Below, piece after piece: positions 53,937 through 62,253 of a stretch of 64,000 nucleotides of DNA. The translations under genes were made by a program, and so were the position numbers. Below the pieces are notes generated by a model, which saw nothing but the letters and a program-made list of their open reading frames with translations, searched no databases and had not been told where the DNA came from. Numbering within the stretch: the stretch's first letter is position 1; every line of letters starts with the position of its first letter. This DNA comes from Vibrio sp. LaRot3 (GTDB lineage Bacteria > Pseudomonadota > Gammaproteobacteria > Enterobacterales > Vibrionaceae), in contig NZ_JAPPTI010000012.1 in NCBI RefSeq assembly GCF_027587025.1, positions 1-64,000 on the forward strand. The letters run 5' to 3'.

Positions 53937-54356
53937 TTAAAATACAACGCCAGATTGGAATATAACGTTCGCATAAGGTGTGCATTCACCTGTTCGAATC
54001 ACCGCTTTACTCTGTGCGGTACGCTGCTTGAACTGCTCATGGCTGATATAGCTAATCGTGATCGTTTTGCCAGTACGCTGCTGCTCTTCTTCAAGTAAAT
54101 GGCATAGCTGTTGATGCAACTCAGGGCTCACTTGAGCAAACTCTTCAGCCATGATGACGCCTTCAAATTGCGCTTCATCTAACATCACTTTTACCGTTGC
54201 AATAAAGCTCGGAACGCCGTGAGTAAGCGCGAGATCGATACGCTGCACTTCATCAGGGATAGGCAAGCCAGCATCACAAACAGTGGTTTCATCGGTATGA
54301 CCCAATGTCGACACTAGGTAAGAAATTTCTGAATTTAGTAGGGTGCTTTTTTTCAT
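53937..54356 (-). CDS. rbsD: D-ribose pyranase
   Basis: RbsD interconverts beta-pyranose and furanose forms of ribose before phosphorylation. The 139-residue protein (identical in length to E. coli RbsD) starts MKKSTLLNSEISYLVSTLGHTDETTVCDAGLPIP, with the catalytic His in GHTDE and the C-terminal ECTPYANVIFQSGVVF. It is the first gene of the rbs operon, 78 bp downstream of the palindromic operator. Confidence 0.95.
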   Translation of the reverse strand: MKKSTLLNSEISYLVSTLGHTDETTVCDAGLPIPDEVQRIDLALTHGVPSFIATVKVMLDEAQFEGVIMAEEFAQVSPELHQQLCHLLEEEQQRTGKTITISYISHEQFKQRTAQSKAVIRTGECTPYANVIFQSGVVF

Positions 54357-54831
54357 CTCATCGACCTTATTTGGTTCACGTTTCTACTGCTTTAACGTCT
54401 CTATCTTGGAGTTTTAGTTTATTGATAAAAACATCATCGAAACGTTTCGATGAGGATAATAGCTCACTAAAATGGCTTTGCATCTCATCAAAACGAGATG
54501 TGTGATTTCGATCTTTTTTGTCTAGGCTTTGGAGTGGAATTTAGCGATTTCGATCACGATTAATGACTTATCACTCAATTAAACATGCGATTTGTCTAAA
54601 GACTACCGCATAAATCAATGTTCAAAATTCATAAGTATTGCTTGAACAAAGCCTTAAAATGATTACACTTTGACGTGAAATTGTTCATAACGCATAAGTA
54701 AGCCGTAGCGAAAATACGCTTCTTTTCATTACGCGTTGTTTTCTTAGTCACTGATCGTTTATTGAATTCTGCATCTATTTAACGCCAAGCAAACTTCTGA
54801 TTTATTTGGCGTATTTTGAGTTATTACTAAA
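54357..54831. other. 475-bp region upstream of the ribose operon
   Basis: No gene is seen. It contains the rbs operator at 54434-54453 and the promoter region of the divergent hypothetical gene at 54832. A TGTGA half-site at about 54500 could belong to a CRP site, but no second half is clear. Confidence 0.5.
54434..54453. promoter_or_regulatory. RbsR operator
   Basis: TCATCGAAACGTTTCGATGA is a perfect 20-bp palindrome with the LacI-family core GAAACGTTTC, nearly the E. coli rbs operator, upstream of rbsD. Confidence 0.88.
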
Positions 54832-55380
54832 ATGGACCAAGATAAGTTTACAAACATCTACCGCTTACCGACGGCAATTCAAATTCGAATTGGTAAATGG
54901 CAGCAAACATTTAATGGCACTTCAGATCTCGTGCTGCACAATGCTATTGACGTCCGTAACAAGCAATTTAAACGTCAAGACTTTCTGCCATCTGGCTGGT
55001 GTGTTAAGCCATTTGAGCTGGATGATATTTCGATTACCAATCATGGTAAGTACATTCAAACAGCAATGCGCACGATGAAAGATCGTAAGGTCTCGTATAA
55101 ACGTGTTTACCTATCGCGCTTACCTTTAGAGCAAGCTGAGCCTGCTCTGAAAGAATTTAAGCTCGAGTGGATAAGAAAACACAATCGAGTAGCGAAGAAA
55201 TACAACCAAATTAAGAAGAAACAGTTCTTAAGATTCGCCTTCGAAGAATTCGAGACCCTCTACCCTGCCATTCCTAAAGGGGAGTTCGACCGCCAGCTTT
55301 GGAACAAACTGGTTTGGTCTGAAATTGGGCCAGAGAAGAAGTTCGATAACCCTTACTTTGTTAAAAAGGCCTGCTTCTAA
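54832..55380 (+). CDS. Hypothetical basic protein (182 aa)
   Basis: I do not recognise a family. The protein is soluble, rich in Lys/Arg, and contains an alpha-helical basic stretch WIRKHNRVAKKYNQIKKKQFLRFAFEEFE. There is no signal peptide. It is divergent from rbsD across 475 bp and carries its own terminator, which argues that it is a real gene. Confidence 0.65.
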   Translation: MDQDKFTNIYRLPTAIQIRIGKWQQTFNGTSDLVLHNAIDVRNKQFKRQDFLPSGWCVKPFELDDISITNHGKYIQTAMRTMKDRKVSYKRVYLSRLPLEQAEPALKEFKLEWIRKHNRVAKKYNQIKKKQFLRFAFEEFETLYPAIPKGEFDRQLWNKLVWSEIGPEKKFDNPYFVKKACF

Positions 55381-55399
55381 AGAAGCATTCAAAAACAAT

Positions 55400-55424
55400 A
55401 AAGCCGAGCATCACGCTCGGCTTT
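55400..55424. terminator. Bidirectional terminator
   Basis: AAAGCCGAGC and GCTCGGCTTT form a 10-bp stem with a 5-nt loop, between two convergent genes. Confidence 0.9.
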
Positions 55425-55446
55425 TCGTTTTCTAAAGGGTGGTTCA

Positions 55447-56358
55447 CTACGGTTTTGCCCATTGTTTTCTAGCCATATTCGCCAGCTTATTCGTCAAACA
55501 TGGGCCTTTAACGACCAGATAAACAGCGATGGCCGCTAAAATAAAACCGACAATACCAAGCCAATCAAAAGACTCACCAAACAACAGCCATGCTTGTATC
55601 GCCGTAGTAGGAGGAACGAGGTAGAAAACGGATGCGACACTTGAGGCAGCGCCATGCTCTACCATATACAGCAGCAACAATATTGCCACGCAAGACAGCA
55701 CAACCACTAACCACACCATGGTCAAAGCAAACTCAATAGTCCAATCAATTTGCATGGTTTCAAAACGATAAGCGACTGGCAAGAACAGGCAACCGGCCGC
55801 AAAATACTGCACCATCGCACTGCCAACCATGTCCGCACCCTGACAAAATTTCTTTTGATATAACGTACCTATGGTGATACCGATGAGTGCGCCCATAGAA
55901 GCCAGAATCGCCAATCCTTTGTATTGCTCAGACTGCCACTCCGTTTTGCCGATCAACACACAAGTAATTCCAATAAAACCCAATATGAGACCGAGCCACT
56001 GCGATGCGGTAAATCTTTGTGCTGCAAAACTGACTAAGATCAGCGCCGTGACAATAGGCTGCAACCCTACCAATAGTGAACTTAGCCCTGCAGGCATACC
56101 AAGTGCGATGGCTAGGTAAGTGCCGCCAAGATAAAAGCCATGAATAAGCAGACCGACTGCCATGCAATGCAGCAGCAACTTCCCTGTTGGCATCCGACGT
56201 CTCAATACCACTAATAGAATGGCGAACAGCAAGACATTACACATCATACGTAAAGAAAGTAATGTGGCAGGCTCTGCGTATTGCAAACCAAACCGTGCGC
56301 CAACGAAACCAGAAGCCCATAACAAAACAAAAATAAACGGTATCGCCCTAACCAACAT
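55447..56358 (-). CDS. EamA/DMT-family transporter
   Basis: The protein has about 303 residues and ten helices, with EamA motifs FVLLWASGFVGARFGLQYAEPATLLSLRM and a second repeat ending in YLVPPTTAIQAWLLFGESFDWLGIVG. The ATG at 56358 is chosen over an upstream TTG. It is divergent from a MocR regulator 105 bp away, which probably controls it. The substrate is unknown. Confidence 0.88.
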   Translation of the reverse strand: MLVRAIPFIFVLLWASGFVGARFGLQYAEPATLLSLRMMCNVLLFAILLVVLRRRMPTGKLLLHCMAVGLLIHGFYLGGTYLAIALGMPAGLSSLLVGLQPIVTALILVSFAAQRFTASQWLGLILGFIGITCVLIGKTEWQSEQYKGLAILASMGALIGITIGTLYQKKFCQGADMVGSAMVQYFAAGCLFLPVAYRFETMQIDWTIEFALTMVWLVVVLSCVAILLLLYMVEHGAASSVASVFYLVPPTTAIQAWLLFGESFDWLGIVGFILAAIAVYLVVKGPCLTNKLANMARKQWAKP

Positions 56359-56400
56359 AATTTTCCCTGACAAACTACACTCTTTCCGTTACTTTATTTG

Positions 56401-56450
56401 GGTACAGTATTTCGATAAAGATACAGAACTGACTATTTAGATGGGTACAG
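56401..56450. promoter_or_regulatory. Three direct repeats G(G/A)TACAG, candidate MocR sites
   Basis: GGTACAG at 56401-56407, GATACAG at 56420-56426 and GGTACAG at 56444-56450 lie in the divergent promoter region between the DMT transporter and the MocR gene. MocR regulators are known to bind direct repeats. Confidence 0.55.
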
Positions 56451-56463
56451 ATGAGGGGCGACG

Positions 56464-57879
56464 ATGAACACCATCAATAAATATCTTTCGGTAGAACAGC
56501 ATCTAAAACAAGCCATTGAGCTAGGTGTATACGCCATTGATGACAAGCTACCCTCTATTCGTCAGCTCAGTGCTGAGCTCAACGTCGGCAAAAATACCGT
56601 CATTCGCGCCTATCAAGAACTCGAAGCTCTCGGTACGATTTATTCTGTCCCTAAATCAGGCTATCGAGTCAAAGCGCCGTTAAGCCAAACCACCTCAAAA
56701 CAACAGCCTAGCGAAGTCGATATGCTGGCGATCTGTAAAGAAATACTCAGCCCCATTAATCATAAAGCGCACCTGCCCGCGGGCTCCGCACACCCAAGAA
56801 CCGATGCGCCTGCAATTCGCAGTTTGTATGCTGAAATTGGCCGCCATAGTCGCTTGCAAAGTCAAATTCCAAGCAACTATCAACTGCCTCCCGGCCATGA
56901 AACCTTGATCCAGCAAGTCGCTCGTATTTGTCATGAGATGAATGTCAACGCTCGCGCAGAGGACATCGCCATTACCCATGGCGCGCAGCAAGCCATCAGT
57001 TTAGCGCTAAGAGCAATCACCAAACCGGGAGACATCGTTGCTGTTGAGTCCCCTTGTTACTTTGGCAACCTACTGCTGATGGAGTCACTCGGCTTAAAAG
57101 TGGTTGAGGTTTCTGGCTGTGTAAAACATGGCATTAATCCGAATGCGCTCGCCGAAGCCATTCAACTTTGGCCAATCTCCGCCATCTTGATCACCCCCAA
57201 CTTTTGCAATCCGACCGGAGCGCGTGTTCCGCTGATTCAACGCCAGAGTATCTTGGATGTATCAGGAGACATTCCAATCATTGAAGACGATGTATTTGGC
57301 GAACTGTCATACGATGAGGGGTTACCGTCACTCTATCAATTAGATGACAAACAACGAGTGATCTACGTAAACTCATTTTCTAAAACGTTAGACTCGCGCC
57401 TGCGAGTGGGTTGGGTTATCTCAGGCCGCTATCGAGCCGAAATAGAAAAGCAATTATTGTGTGACAACATGGGCAGCCTGAATCTGATGCAATCGGCCTT
57501 GAGCTGCTTTTTACAATCGGGGAAGTATCGTCCGCACATCAATAAAATGCGCCGACTCTATCAATCAAACACGAAACAGCTGATTACGCTACTTAATGAC
57601 GCGTTAAAACAATATCCGCACTTAAAAGATCAATACCATATATCTCAGCCGCAAGGGGCGTTCTTAACTTGGTTTAGCTCTTCTAAGCTCAAAGACAGCT
57701 ACGCACTTTATCTAGAATGTAAGCGGGAGAATATTAGCCTACTACCGGGCAAAGTATTCGCAACGGATGATAGGTTTAATCAATGTATCCGCCTTAGTAG
57801 CGCTAATTTTGAAGATACGCCCAAATGGCGGCAAGGCATTCAAGCATTGGCGGCGAAAATCGCCGCCCATTGCCAATAA
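56464..57879 (+). CDS. MocR-type (GntR/aminotransferase fusion) regulator
   Basis: The 471-residue protein has an N-terminal GntR winged helix (YAIDDKLPSIRQLSAELNVGKNTVIRAYQELEALGTIYSVPKSGYRV) fused to a fold-type I aminotransferase domain (THGAQQAISLALRAI; TPNFCNPTGARVP; EDDVFGELSYD; PLP lysine in YVNSFSKTLDSRLRVGW). MocR proteins sense PLP or an amino compound and regulate an adjacent gene, here the divergent transporter. Confidence 0.92.
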   Translation: MNTINKYLSVEQHLKQAIELGVYAIDDKLPSIRQLSAELNVGKNTVIRAYQELEALGTIYSVPKSGYRVKAPLSQTTSKQQPSEVDMLAICKEILSPINHKAHLPAGSAHPRTDAPAIRSLYAEIGRHSRLQSQIPSNYQLPPGHETLIQQVARICHEMNVNARAEDIAITHGAQQAISLALRAITKPGDIVAVESPCYFGNLLLMESLGLKVVEVSGCVKHGINPNALAEAIQLWPISAILITPNFCNPTGARVPLIQRQSILDVSGDIPIIEDDVFGELSYDEGLPSLYQLDDKQRVIYVNSFSKTLDSRLRVGWVISGRYRAEIEKQLLCDNMGSLNLMQSALSCFLQSGKYRPHINKMRRLYQSNTKQLITLLNDALKQYPHLKDQYHISQPQGAFLTWFSSSKLKDSYALYLECKRENISLLPGKVFATDDRFNQCIRLSSANFEDTPKWRQGIQALAAKIAAHCQ

Positions 57880-57923
57880 CGGATTGGGAATGATGACTAG
57901 CAGAGAACAACGCTGACAGATAA

Positions 57924-58205
57924 CTACGCTGACAGCAAATTGTTTCGGTCTAGGCCGCGACGCACACTGTTACACATTTTGCCAAAGCGACGAATCTCAT
58001 CGAACTGAGGAACAATGCCCCGCTCCATTGCGCTTTGCCAATAACTCAGTTCTCCATCAACCATTTCGAGTAGCTTTTTAGGACAACCCACACAACTGCC
58101 TTTGCTGCCGCAAATAAAGGACTCTGGCTCGTAAAGAGGTAGCTCATTAATCACTTCTGCGATCAACTGTTTCATCGCGGTGGTTCGATCGGGTTTTCTG
58201 CTCAT
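57924..58205 (-). CDS. Hypothetical Cys-rich protein (93 aa)
   Basis: I do not recognise a family. The small protein carries FICGSKGSCVGCPKKLLE, a compact C-x6-C-x2-C motif, and a fourth Cys in KMCNSVRRGLDR, which could bind zinc or an iron-sulfur cluster. It is basic and predicted cytoplasmic. It converges on the MocR gene and is monocistronic. Confidence 0.65.
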   Translation of the reverse strand: MSRKPDRTTAMKQLIAEVINELPLYEPESFICGSKGSCVGCPKKLLEMVDGELSYWQSAMERGIVPQFDEIRRFGKMCNSVRRGLDRNNLLSA

Positions 58206-58284
58206 TTAGAAACGTTCAAGCACATCTATTATGGGCGACGAATTATATGAACAGAATTAGGATTTGCAAACTGATAATCACAAG

Positions 58285-58320
58285 AAAGCCCACTTAGAAT
58301 CGGGAATCTAAGTGGGCTTT
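58285..58320. terminator. Terminator of the carbamate kinase gene
   Basis: AAAGCCCACTTAG and CTAAGTGGGCTTT form a 13-bp stem with a 10-nt loop, after the arcC stop. A short GCCC/GGGC hairpin (about 58326-58339) lies between. Confidence 0.8.
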
Positions 58321-58385
58321 AGGTTTGCCCTTTCGGGCACTGCAAAGAAAAATATTAACAAGTCAGAGGCATACGCCTAACTGAG

Positions 58386-59315
58386 TTAGTAGTATTCGAT
58401 ACCTTCGCCTTGTTTAATTAATGTGCCTGCTTCATTGGTGATCACACGATCTAGTTCAAATAATGAACCAATCGCAGCGTGAGAACCTTTCGCTTCAACA
58501 AAGCGACATACCGCTTCCACTTTTGGACCCATTGAACCCGCAGGGAAGTTAAACTCAGACAGGCCTTTTGGTGTTGCTACCTTCATTTCTGCTTGGTCTG
58601 GCTTACCGTAGTTACGGTAGATAGAGCCATCCGTTAAGATAACAAATAGGTCTGCATTGATTTTTTCAGCAAGTAGCTCAGCCGTTAAATCTTTGTCGAT
58701 CACACACTCAACACCCACGCCTTTGCCATCACGGTTAGCAACAGGAACACCGCCACCACCACAAGCGATAACGATATTGCCTGCGCCAAGCAAGGTTTCA
58801 ATTTGCTTGATTTCAACAATGTCATTTGGTTTTGGTGAAGGTACTACGCGACGGTAGTATTCGCCATCGGCTTTAAACACTTTATCGCTCGCTGCCATCA
58901 TCTCTTTTGCACGCGCTTCTGTGTACACAGGGCCAACAAATTTCGTTGGGTTAGCAAACGCTGGATCTGACTCATCAACAAGAGTCTGTGTTACTAGAGT
59001 CGCAATATCTAGGCTTTGGTCTTCGTTACGAAGCTCTTGTTGAAGCATGTAACCGACCATACCACAAGTTTCTGAGCCCAATACGTCCATTGGGTAAGGT
59101 GTGGTTTGTGGAGACACTTCTTGGTAAGCCGCATTTTGCTCCATCAATAGACCTACTTGAGGGCCATTGCCGTGCACAATAACGATTTCGTGTTCTTTCG
59201 CGATAGCAGCAATACTTGCCGCTGCCTTTTGGATGTTTTCACGTTGGTTCTCTGCGGTAAGAGCTTGTCCACGAGCAAGCAAAGCATTACCACCTAAAGC
59301 TAAAACAATACGCAT
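58386..59315 (-). CDS. arcC: Carbamate kinase
   Basis: The 309-residue enzyme (start ATG 59315, MRIVLALGGNALLARG; the frame extends to 59393) has the amino-acid kinase fold with IVHGNGPQVGLLMEQNAAY, VVPSPKPNDIVE and CGGGGVPVANRDGKGVGVECVIDKDLTAELLA. It makes ATP from carbamoyl phosphate (arginine deiminase pathway) or forms carbamoyl phosphate. It stands alone here, without arcA, arcB or arcD. Confidence 0.92.
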   Translation of the reverse strand: MRIVLALGGNALLARGQALTAENQRENIQKAAASIAAIAKEHEIVIVHGNGPQVGLLMEQNAAYQEVSPQTTPYPMDVLGSETCGMVGYMLQQELRNEDQSLDIATLVTQTLVDESDPAFANPTKFVGPVYTEARAKEMMAASDKVFKADGEYYRRVVPSPKPNDIVEIKQIETLLGAGNIVIACGGGGVPVANRDGKGVGVECVIDKDLTAELLAEKINADLFVILTDGSIYRNYGKPDQAEMKVATPKGLSEFNFPAGSMGPKVEAVCRFVEAKGSHAAIGSLFELDRVITNEAGTLIKQGEGIEYY

Positions 59316-59649
59316 AATTCTGCCCTTTTGATTATTATTTTGTCGGGGGTAAGAATAGTGAGTTAGTCGGCGCATTTTAGTGAGCGTTATCATAGTATAA
59401 CTGGATGAATAAACATGGATTTTTATCCAACAATATTCACTATGACTAATATTTCACAGAACATGGAAAAGGCGCTCATTAGCTGTTTTTTTGCTCGTAG
59501 AATTGCGAATAAAGTGCATATTCGTTGCCATACAATGAATACAAAAAATTGAGCTTTTTGCGAACAGTTTAAACAAACTCACAAACTAGGCTATATTGAT
59601 GTGCTGCAAGAGATAAATATGCCCATGTTATGCAAGGCAAGGAGGCCAT
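59316..59649. other. 334-bp divergent region between arcC and the DUF924 operon
   Basis: No gene is seen. AT-rich, with an inverted repeat CGAATA-N7-TATTCG (59506-59524) of unknown meaning. Confidence 0.4.
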
Positions 59650-60186
59650 ATGCCACAGCAAGTTCTCGATTTTTGGTTTAAGGAACTAGAAAGCAAGGAT
59701 TGGTTTGTCGCCAGTGATGACGTTGACGCTATCATTACTGAGCGTTTTTCTAACCTATTAACACAAGCGGCAGCCGCCGAACTTTTCAGTTGGCGAAGCA
59801 GCGCTCAAGGCCGATTGGCAGAGATCATCGTGCTCGATCAATTTTCTCGTAATATCTATCGCAACACCCCAAAAGCCTTCTGCCAAGATCCACTCGCATT
59901 AGCACTCGCACAAGAGGCCGTTGCACTTGGTATGGATGAATCGCTGTCTGATATAGAAAAAAGTTTTCTCTATATGCCCTTCATGCACAGCGAATCAAAA
60001 CTGATTCACCAACAAGCGGTACAGTTGTTTAACCAACCCGGATTAGAGAACAACTACGAGTTCGAGCTAAAACACAAAGTCATCATTGATCGCTTTGGCC
60101 GCTACCCGCATCGCAACCAAATCTTAAACCGAACAAGCAGCGCTGAAGAAATAGAGTTCCTCTCGCAGCCGGGCTCAAGCTTCTAA
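59650..60186 (+). CDS. DUF924 family protein
   Basis: The 178-residue helical protein begins VLDFWFKELESKDWF and contains RLAEIIVLDQFSRNIYRNTPKAF, the hallmark of DUF924, and DRFGRYPHRNQILNR near the end. The family has a TPR-like fold and no established activity. It is the first gene of an operon; its stop overlaps the argO start (TAATG). Confidence 0.88.
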   Translation: MPQQVLDFWFKELESKDWFVASDDVDAIITERFSNLLTQAAAAELFSWRSSAQGRLAEIIVLDQFSRNIYRNTPKAFCQDPLALALAQEAVALGMDESLSDIEKSFLYMPFMHSESKLIHQQAVQLFNQPGLENNYEFELKHKVIIDRFGRYPHRNQILNRTSSAEEIEFLSQPGSSF

Positions 60187-60782
60187 TGACAAGCTACTTT
60201 GCAGGGTTGGCGCTCGGGCTCTCTTTGATTGTTGCCATTGGCGCGCAAAACGCCTTTGTTTTAAAGCAGGGCATTCAGCGACATCATGTATTTTGGGTCT
60301 GCTTTGTGTGTGCCTTTTCCGATGCGCTACTCATCTCTGCTGGTGTTGCTGGTTTTGGACTACTCGTCAGCCAATATCCGCAAATTGAAACATTCGCCCG
60401 CTACGGCGGTGCGCTGTTTTTGCTGTTTTACGGATTGAGCAATCTCTATTCTGCTTGGCAGCGAAAACACCAACTCACTCCACAAGGCGATAGTAAAGCA
60501 AGTTTATCGAAAACACTTAGCCTATGCCTTGCGTTCACTTGGCTTAATCCGCACGTCTATCTCGACACCGTCGTACTGCTTGGTTCAGTCTCAACCCAAT
60601 ATGAGGCGACTAAGCTAAACTTTGCTTTAGGTGCTATTAGCGGATCGTTCTTATTCTTTTTTGCTCTCGGCTACGGTGCACGTTTACTTGCCCCCATATT
60701 TAGACATGCCAAAGCGTGGGTCATCGTTGACAGTATCATGGGGATCATCATGTTGAGCTTGGCTTATAGCTTAATTAAGTAG
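60186..60782 (+). CDS. argO: LysE/ArgO-type amino-acid exporter
   Basis: The 198-residue inner-membrane protein of five to six helices begins AGLALGLSLIVAIGAQNAFVLKQGIQRHHV, the LysE/ArgO signature, with FTWLNPHVYLDTVVLLGSV in the second half. It exports arginine or lysine analogues. Translationally coupled to the DUF924 gene. No divergent argP/lysG regulator is adjacent. Confidence 0.9.
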   Translation: MTSYFAGLALGLSLIVAIGAQNAFVLKQGIQRHHVFWVCFVCAFSDALLISAGVAGFGLLVSQYPQIETFARYGGALFLLFYGLSNLYSAWQRKHQLTPQGDSKASLSKTLSLCLAFTWLNPHVYLDTVVLLGSVSTQYEATKLNFALGAISGSFLFFFALGYGARLLAPIFRHAKAWVIVDSIMGIIMLSLAYSLIK

Positions 60783-60804
60783 TTGGGCTGCTAAGGAAGG
60801 AAGA

Positions 60805-61206
60805 ATGCTAACCATTGTTGGGCTAGACCATATCGTATTGCGAACCACCAAACTGCCAGCCATGTTGCACTTTTACTGTGAGCATTTACGCTGCCCTATT
60901 GAGCGTACCCTGCCCGAGCTTGGCCTTACCCAATTAAGAGCGGGGAATTGCCTCATTGATATCGTTGAGGTGGAGAGTGAACTGGGTAAACTAGGCGGTA
61001 AGGCGCCAACTCAAAATGGCCGCAATCTCGATCATTTTTGCCTACAAATAGAACCGGTTGATGCACAACACTTATTAGCGTGGCTGACAGAGCACCAAAT
61101 TAGCTTTTCGCCCCCTGCGGAGCGATATGGTGCTCAAGGCTTTGGCGAATCTATTTATATTGATGACCCAGAAGGTAATGTGGTCGAACTAAAACCAAGG
61201 AAATGA
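60805..61206 (+). CDS. VOC-family (glyoxalase/bleomycin resistance-like) protein
   Basis: The 133-residue protein has paired beta-alpha-beta-beta-beta modules: GLDHIVLRTTKLPAMLHFYCEHLRC and NLDHFCLQIEP...YIDDPEGNVVELKPR. Metal-ligand candidates are the His in LDHIVLR and in LDHFCLQ and the C-terminal Glu in VVELK. Specific function unknown. Third in the operon. Confidence 0.88.
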   Translation: MLTIVGLDHIVLRTTKLPAMLHFYCEHLRCPIERTLPELGLTQLRAGNCLIDIVEVESELGKLGGKAPTQNGRNLDHFCLQIEPVDAQHLLAWLTEHQISFSPPAERYGAQGFGESIYIDDPEGNVVELKPRK

Positions 61207-61210
61207 AAGC

Positions 61211-61459
61211 ATGATCAGTTGTAGCCAATACGATTACGTCGAAATCGCTTGTTTGTACAAATTACCTCTAAAACTCACTCTCACCGATGGAAGTGTCGTT
61301 GAAGGTACCGCGTTTGATACCGGATATGACGAGCACAGACAAGAAGTGATCATTTTGAACAATGCTGACGTTTTAACGCAAATCCCAACCAACACATTGG
61401 CAAGCATGACCGCTTTAACGACCAACCCACATTTCAACCATATCGACTTCCAGCAATAA
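61211..61459 (+). CDS. rof: Rho-binding antiterminator Rof-like protein
   Basis: The 82-residue protein resembles E. coli Rof/YaeO: CSQYDYVEIACLYKLPLKLTLTDGSVVEG (compare CDDYDNLELAC...LKDG), a small Sm-like beta barrel. Rof binds Rho and reduces termination. It is last in the operon, 4 nt after the VOC gene. Confidence 0.8.
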   Translation: MISCSQYDYVEIACLYKLPLKLTLTDGSVVEGTAFDTGYDEHRQEVIILNNADVLTQIPTNTLASMTALTTNPHFNHIDFQQ

Positions 61460-61460
61460 A

Positions 61461-61484
61461 AAATCCGGCCAATTGACCGGATTT
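61461..61484. terminator. Bidirectional terminator
   Basis: AAATCCGG and CCGGATTT, with an inner CCAATTGA loop, lie between the rof gene and the convergent Cys-rich gene. Confidence 0.8.
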
Positions 61485-61508
61485 GCGCAGGCGTTAAACG
61501 TTATGTAG

Positions 61509-62075
61509 TTAAATTTTATAGCAGCAATCTAGGCAGTAGTCGTCACCGTTCTTTGCGGTGAACTCTTTATCTTCGCTGCAAGCACTTGGGCGCCCTTTTA
61601 CGTCCCCTTTCACTAGACTGATCCAATGACGCATTGCTGAAATACTCTCCGCTTGTGGGAACAAGGTACAAGTTTCCATTTGAATATCTTCAATGTCCAT
61701 CAACTCTACACAACCTGTGCCTTTGCAGCACGCTAGGGTCAACTCAAAGTGACTGCCGTTGCCATCTCTAAACAAAATAGACTGCGGTTGTTCTTTCTCG
61801 CCGGTATAAGCCACAAAGTGTTTATTGCATTTCAAACCACTGTGGCTGCCATCTTTGAAATAAGCCATTACATGGCGGTAGTCAATTACGTAAGCGGTTA
61901 CTTCAGTATGAGAACCGTTTTCTAATGGAAACAAGCTATCTAACAACTGCTTAGAGCGCATTTGTTTTTCCATCGCTTCACTTGCGTCAATCGCTTCCAC
62001 GGCAAAGACTGCTTCAGCGATAAATGGAGTTGTATTGTTTTGGATGTCGTTATTATCGATTGTCAGCATATTCAT
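61509..62075 (-). CDS. Hypothetical Cys-rich protein with repeated GSH motifs
   Basis: The protein has about 188 residues; the ATG at 62075 is chosen because GAGGG lies seven bases upstream, while the frame extends to a GTG at 62102. I recognise no family. It carries three similar loops, ENGSHTEV, KDGSHSGL and GNGSHFEL, and several Cys clusters (LACCKGTGC, YCLDCCYKI), so metal binding is possible. There is no signal peptide. It is divergent from the ScfR-like regulator, which may control it. Confidence 0.65.
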   Translation of the reverse strand: MNMLTIDNNDIQNNTTPFIAEAVFAVEAIDASEAMEKQMRSKQLLDSLFPLENGSHTEVTAYVIDYRHVMAYFKDGSHSGLKCNKHFVAYTGEKEQPQSILFRDGNGSHFELTLACCKGTGCVELMDIEDIQMETCTLFPQAESISAMRHWISLVKGDVKGRPSACSEDKEFTAKNGDDYCLDCCYKI

Positions 62076-62253
62076 AGTCTTTCCCTCGTGGATAAAGCAC
62101 ACAACTAAATTATTCCGTTTGATTACTTCTTTCGCCGTTCATGAAACCGTCATTTCTGTTTAGTGACAAATTTGTGAACTTGCTTACTTTGTAGACTAGC
62201 GAATTTTTGACTACAATTTCACAACAAAAATTTTACAATGTGAATTTTACAAA

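Noticed and set aside
54480..54520. CRP site upstream of rbsD
   Set aside because: Only one TGTGA half is present; the opposite half does not match.
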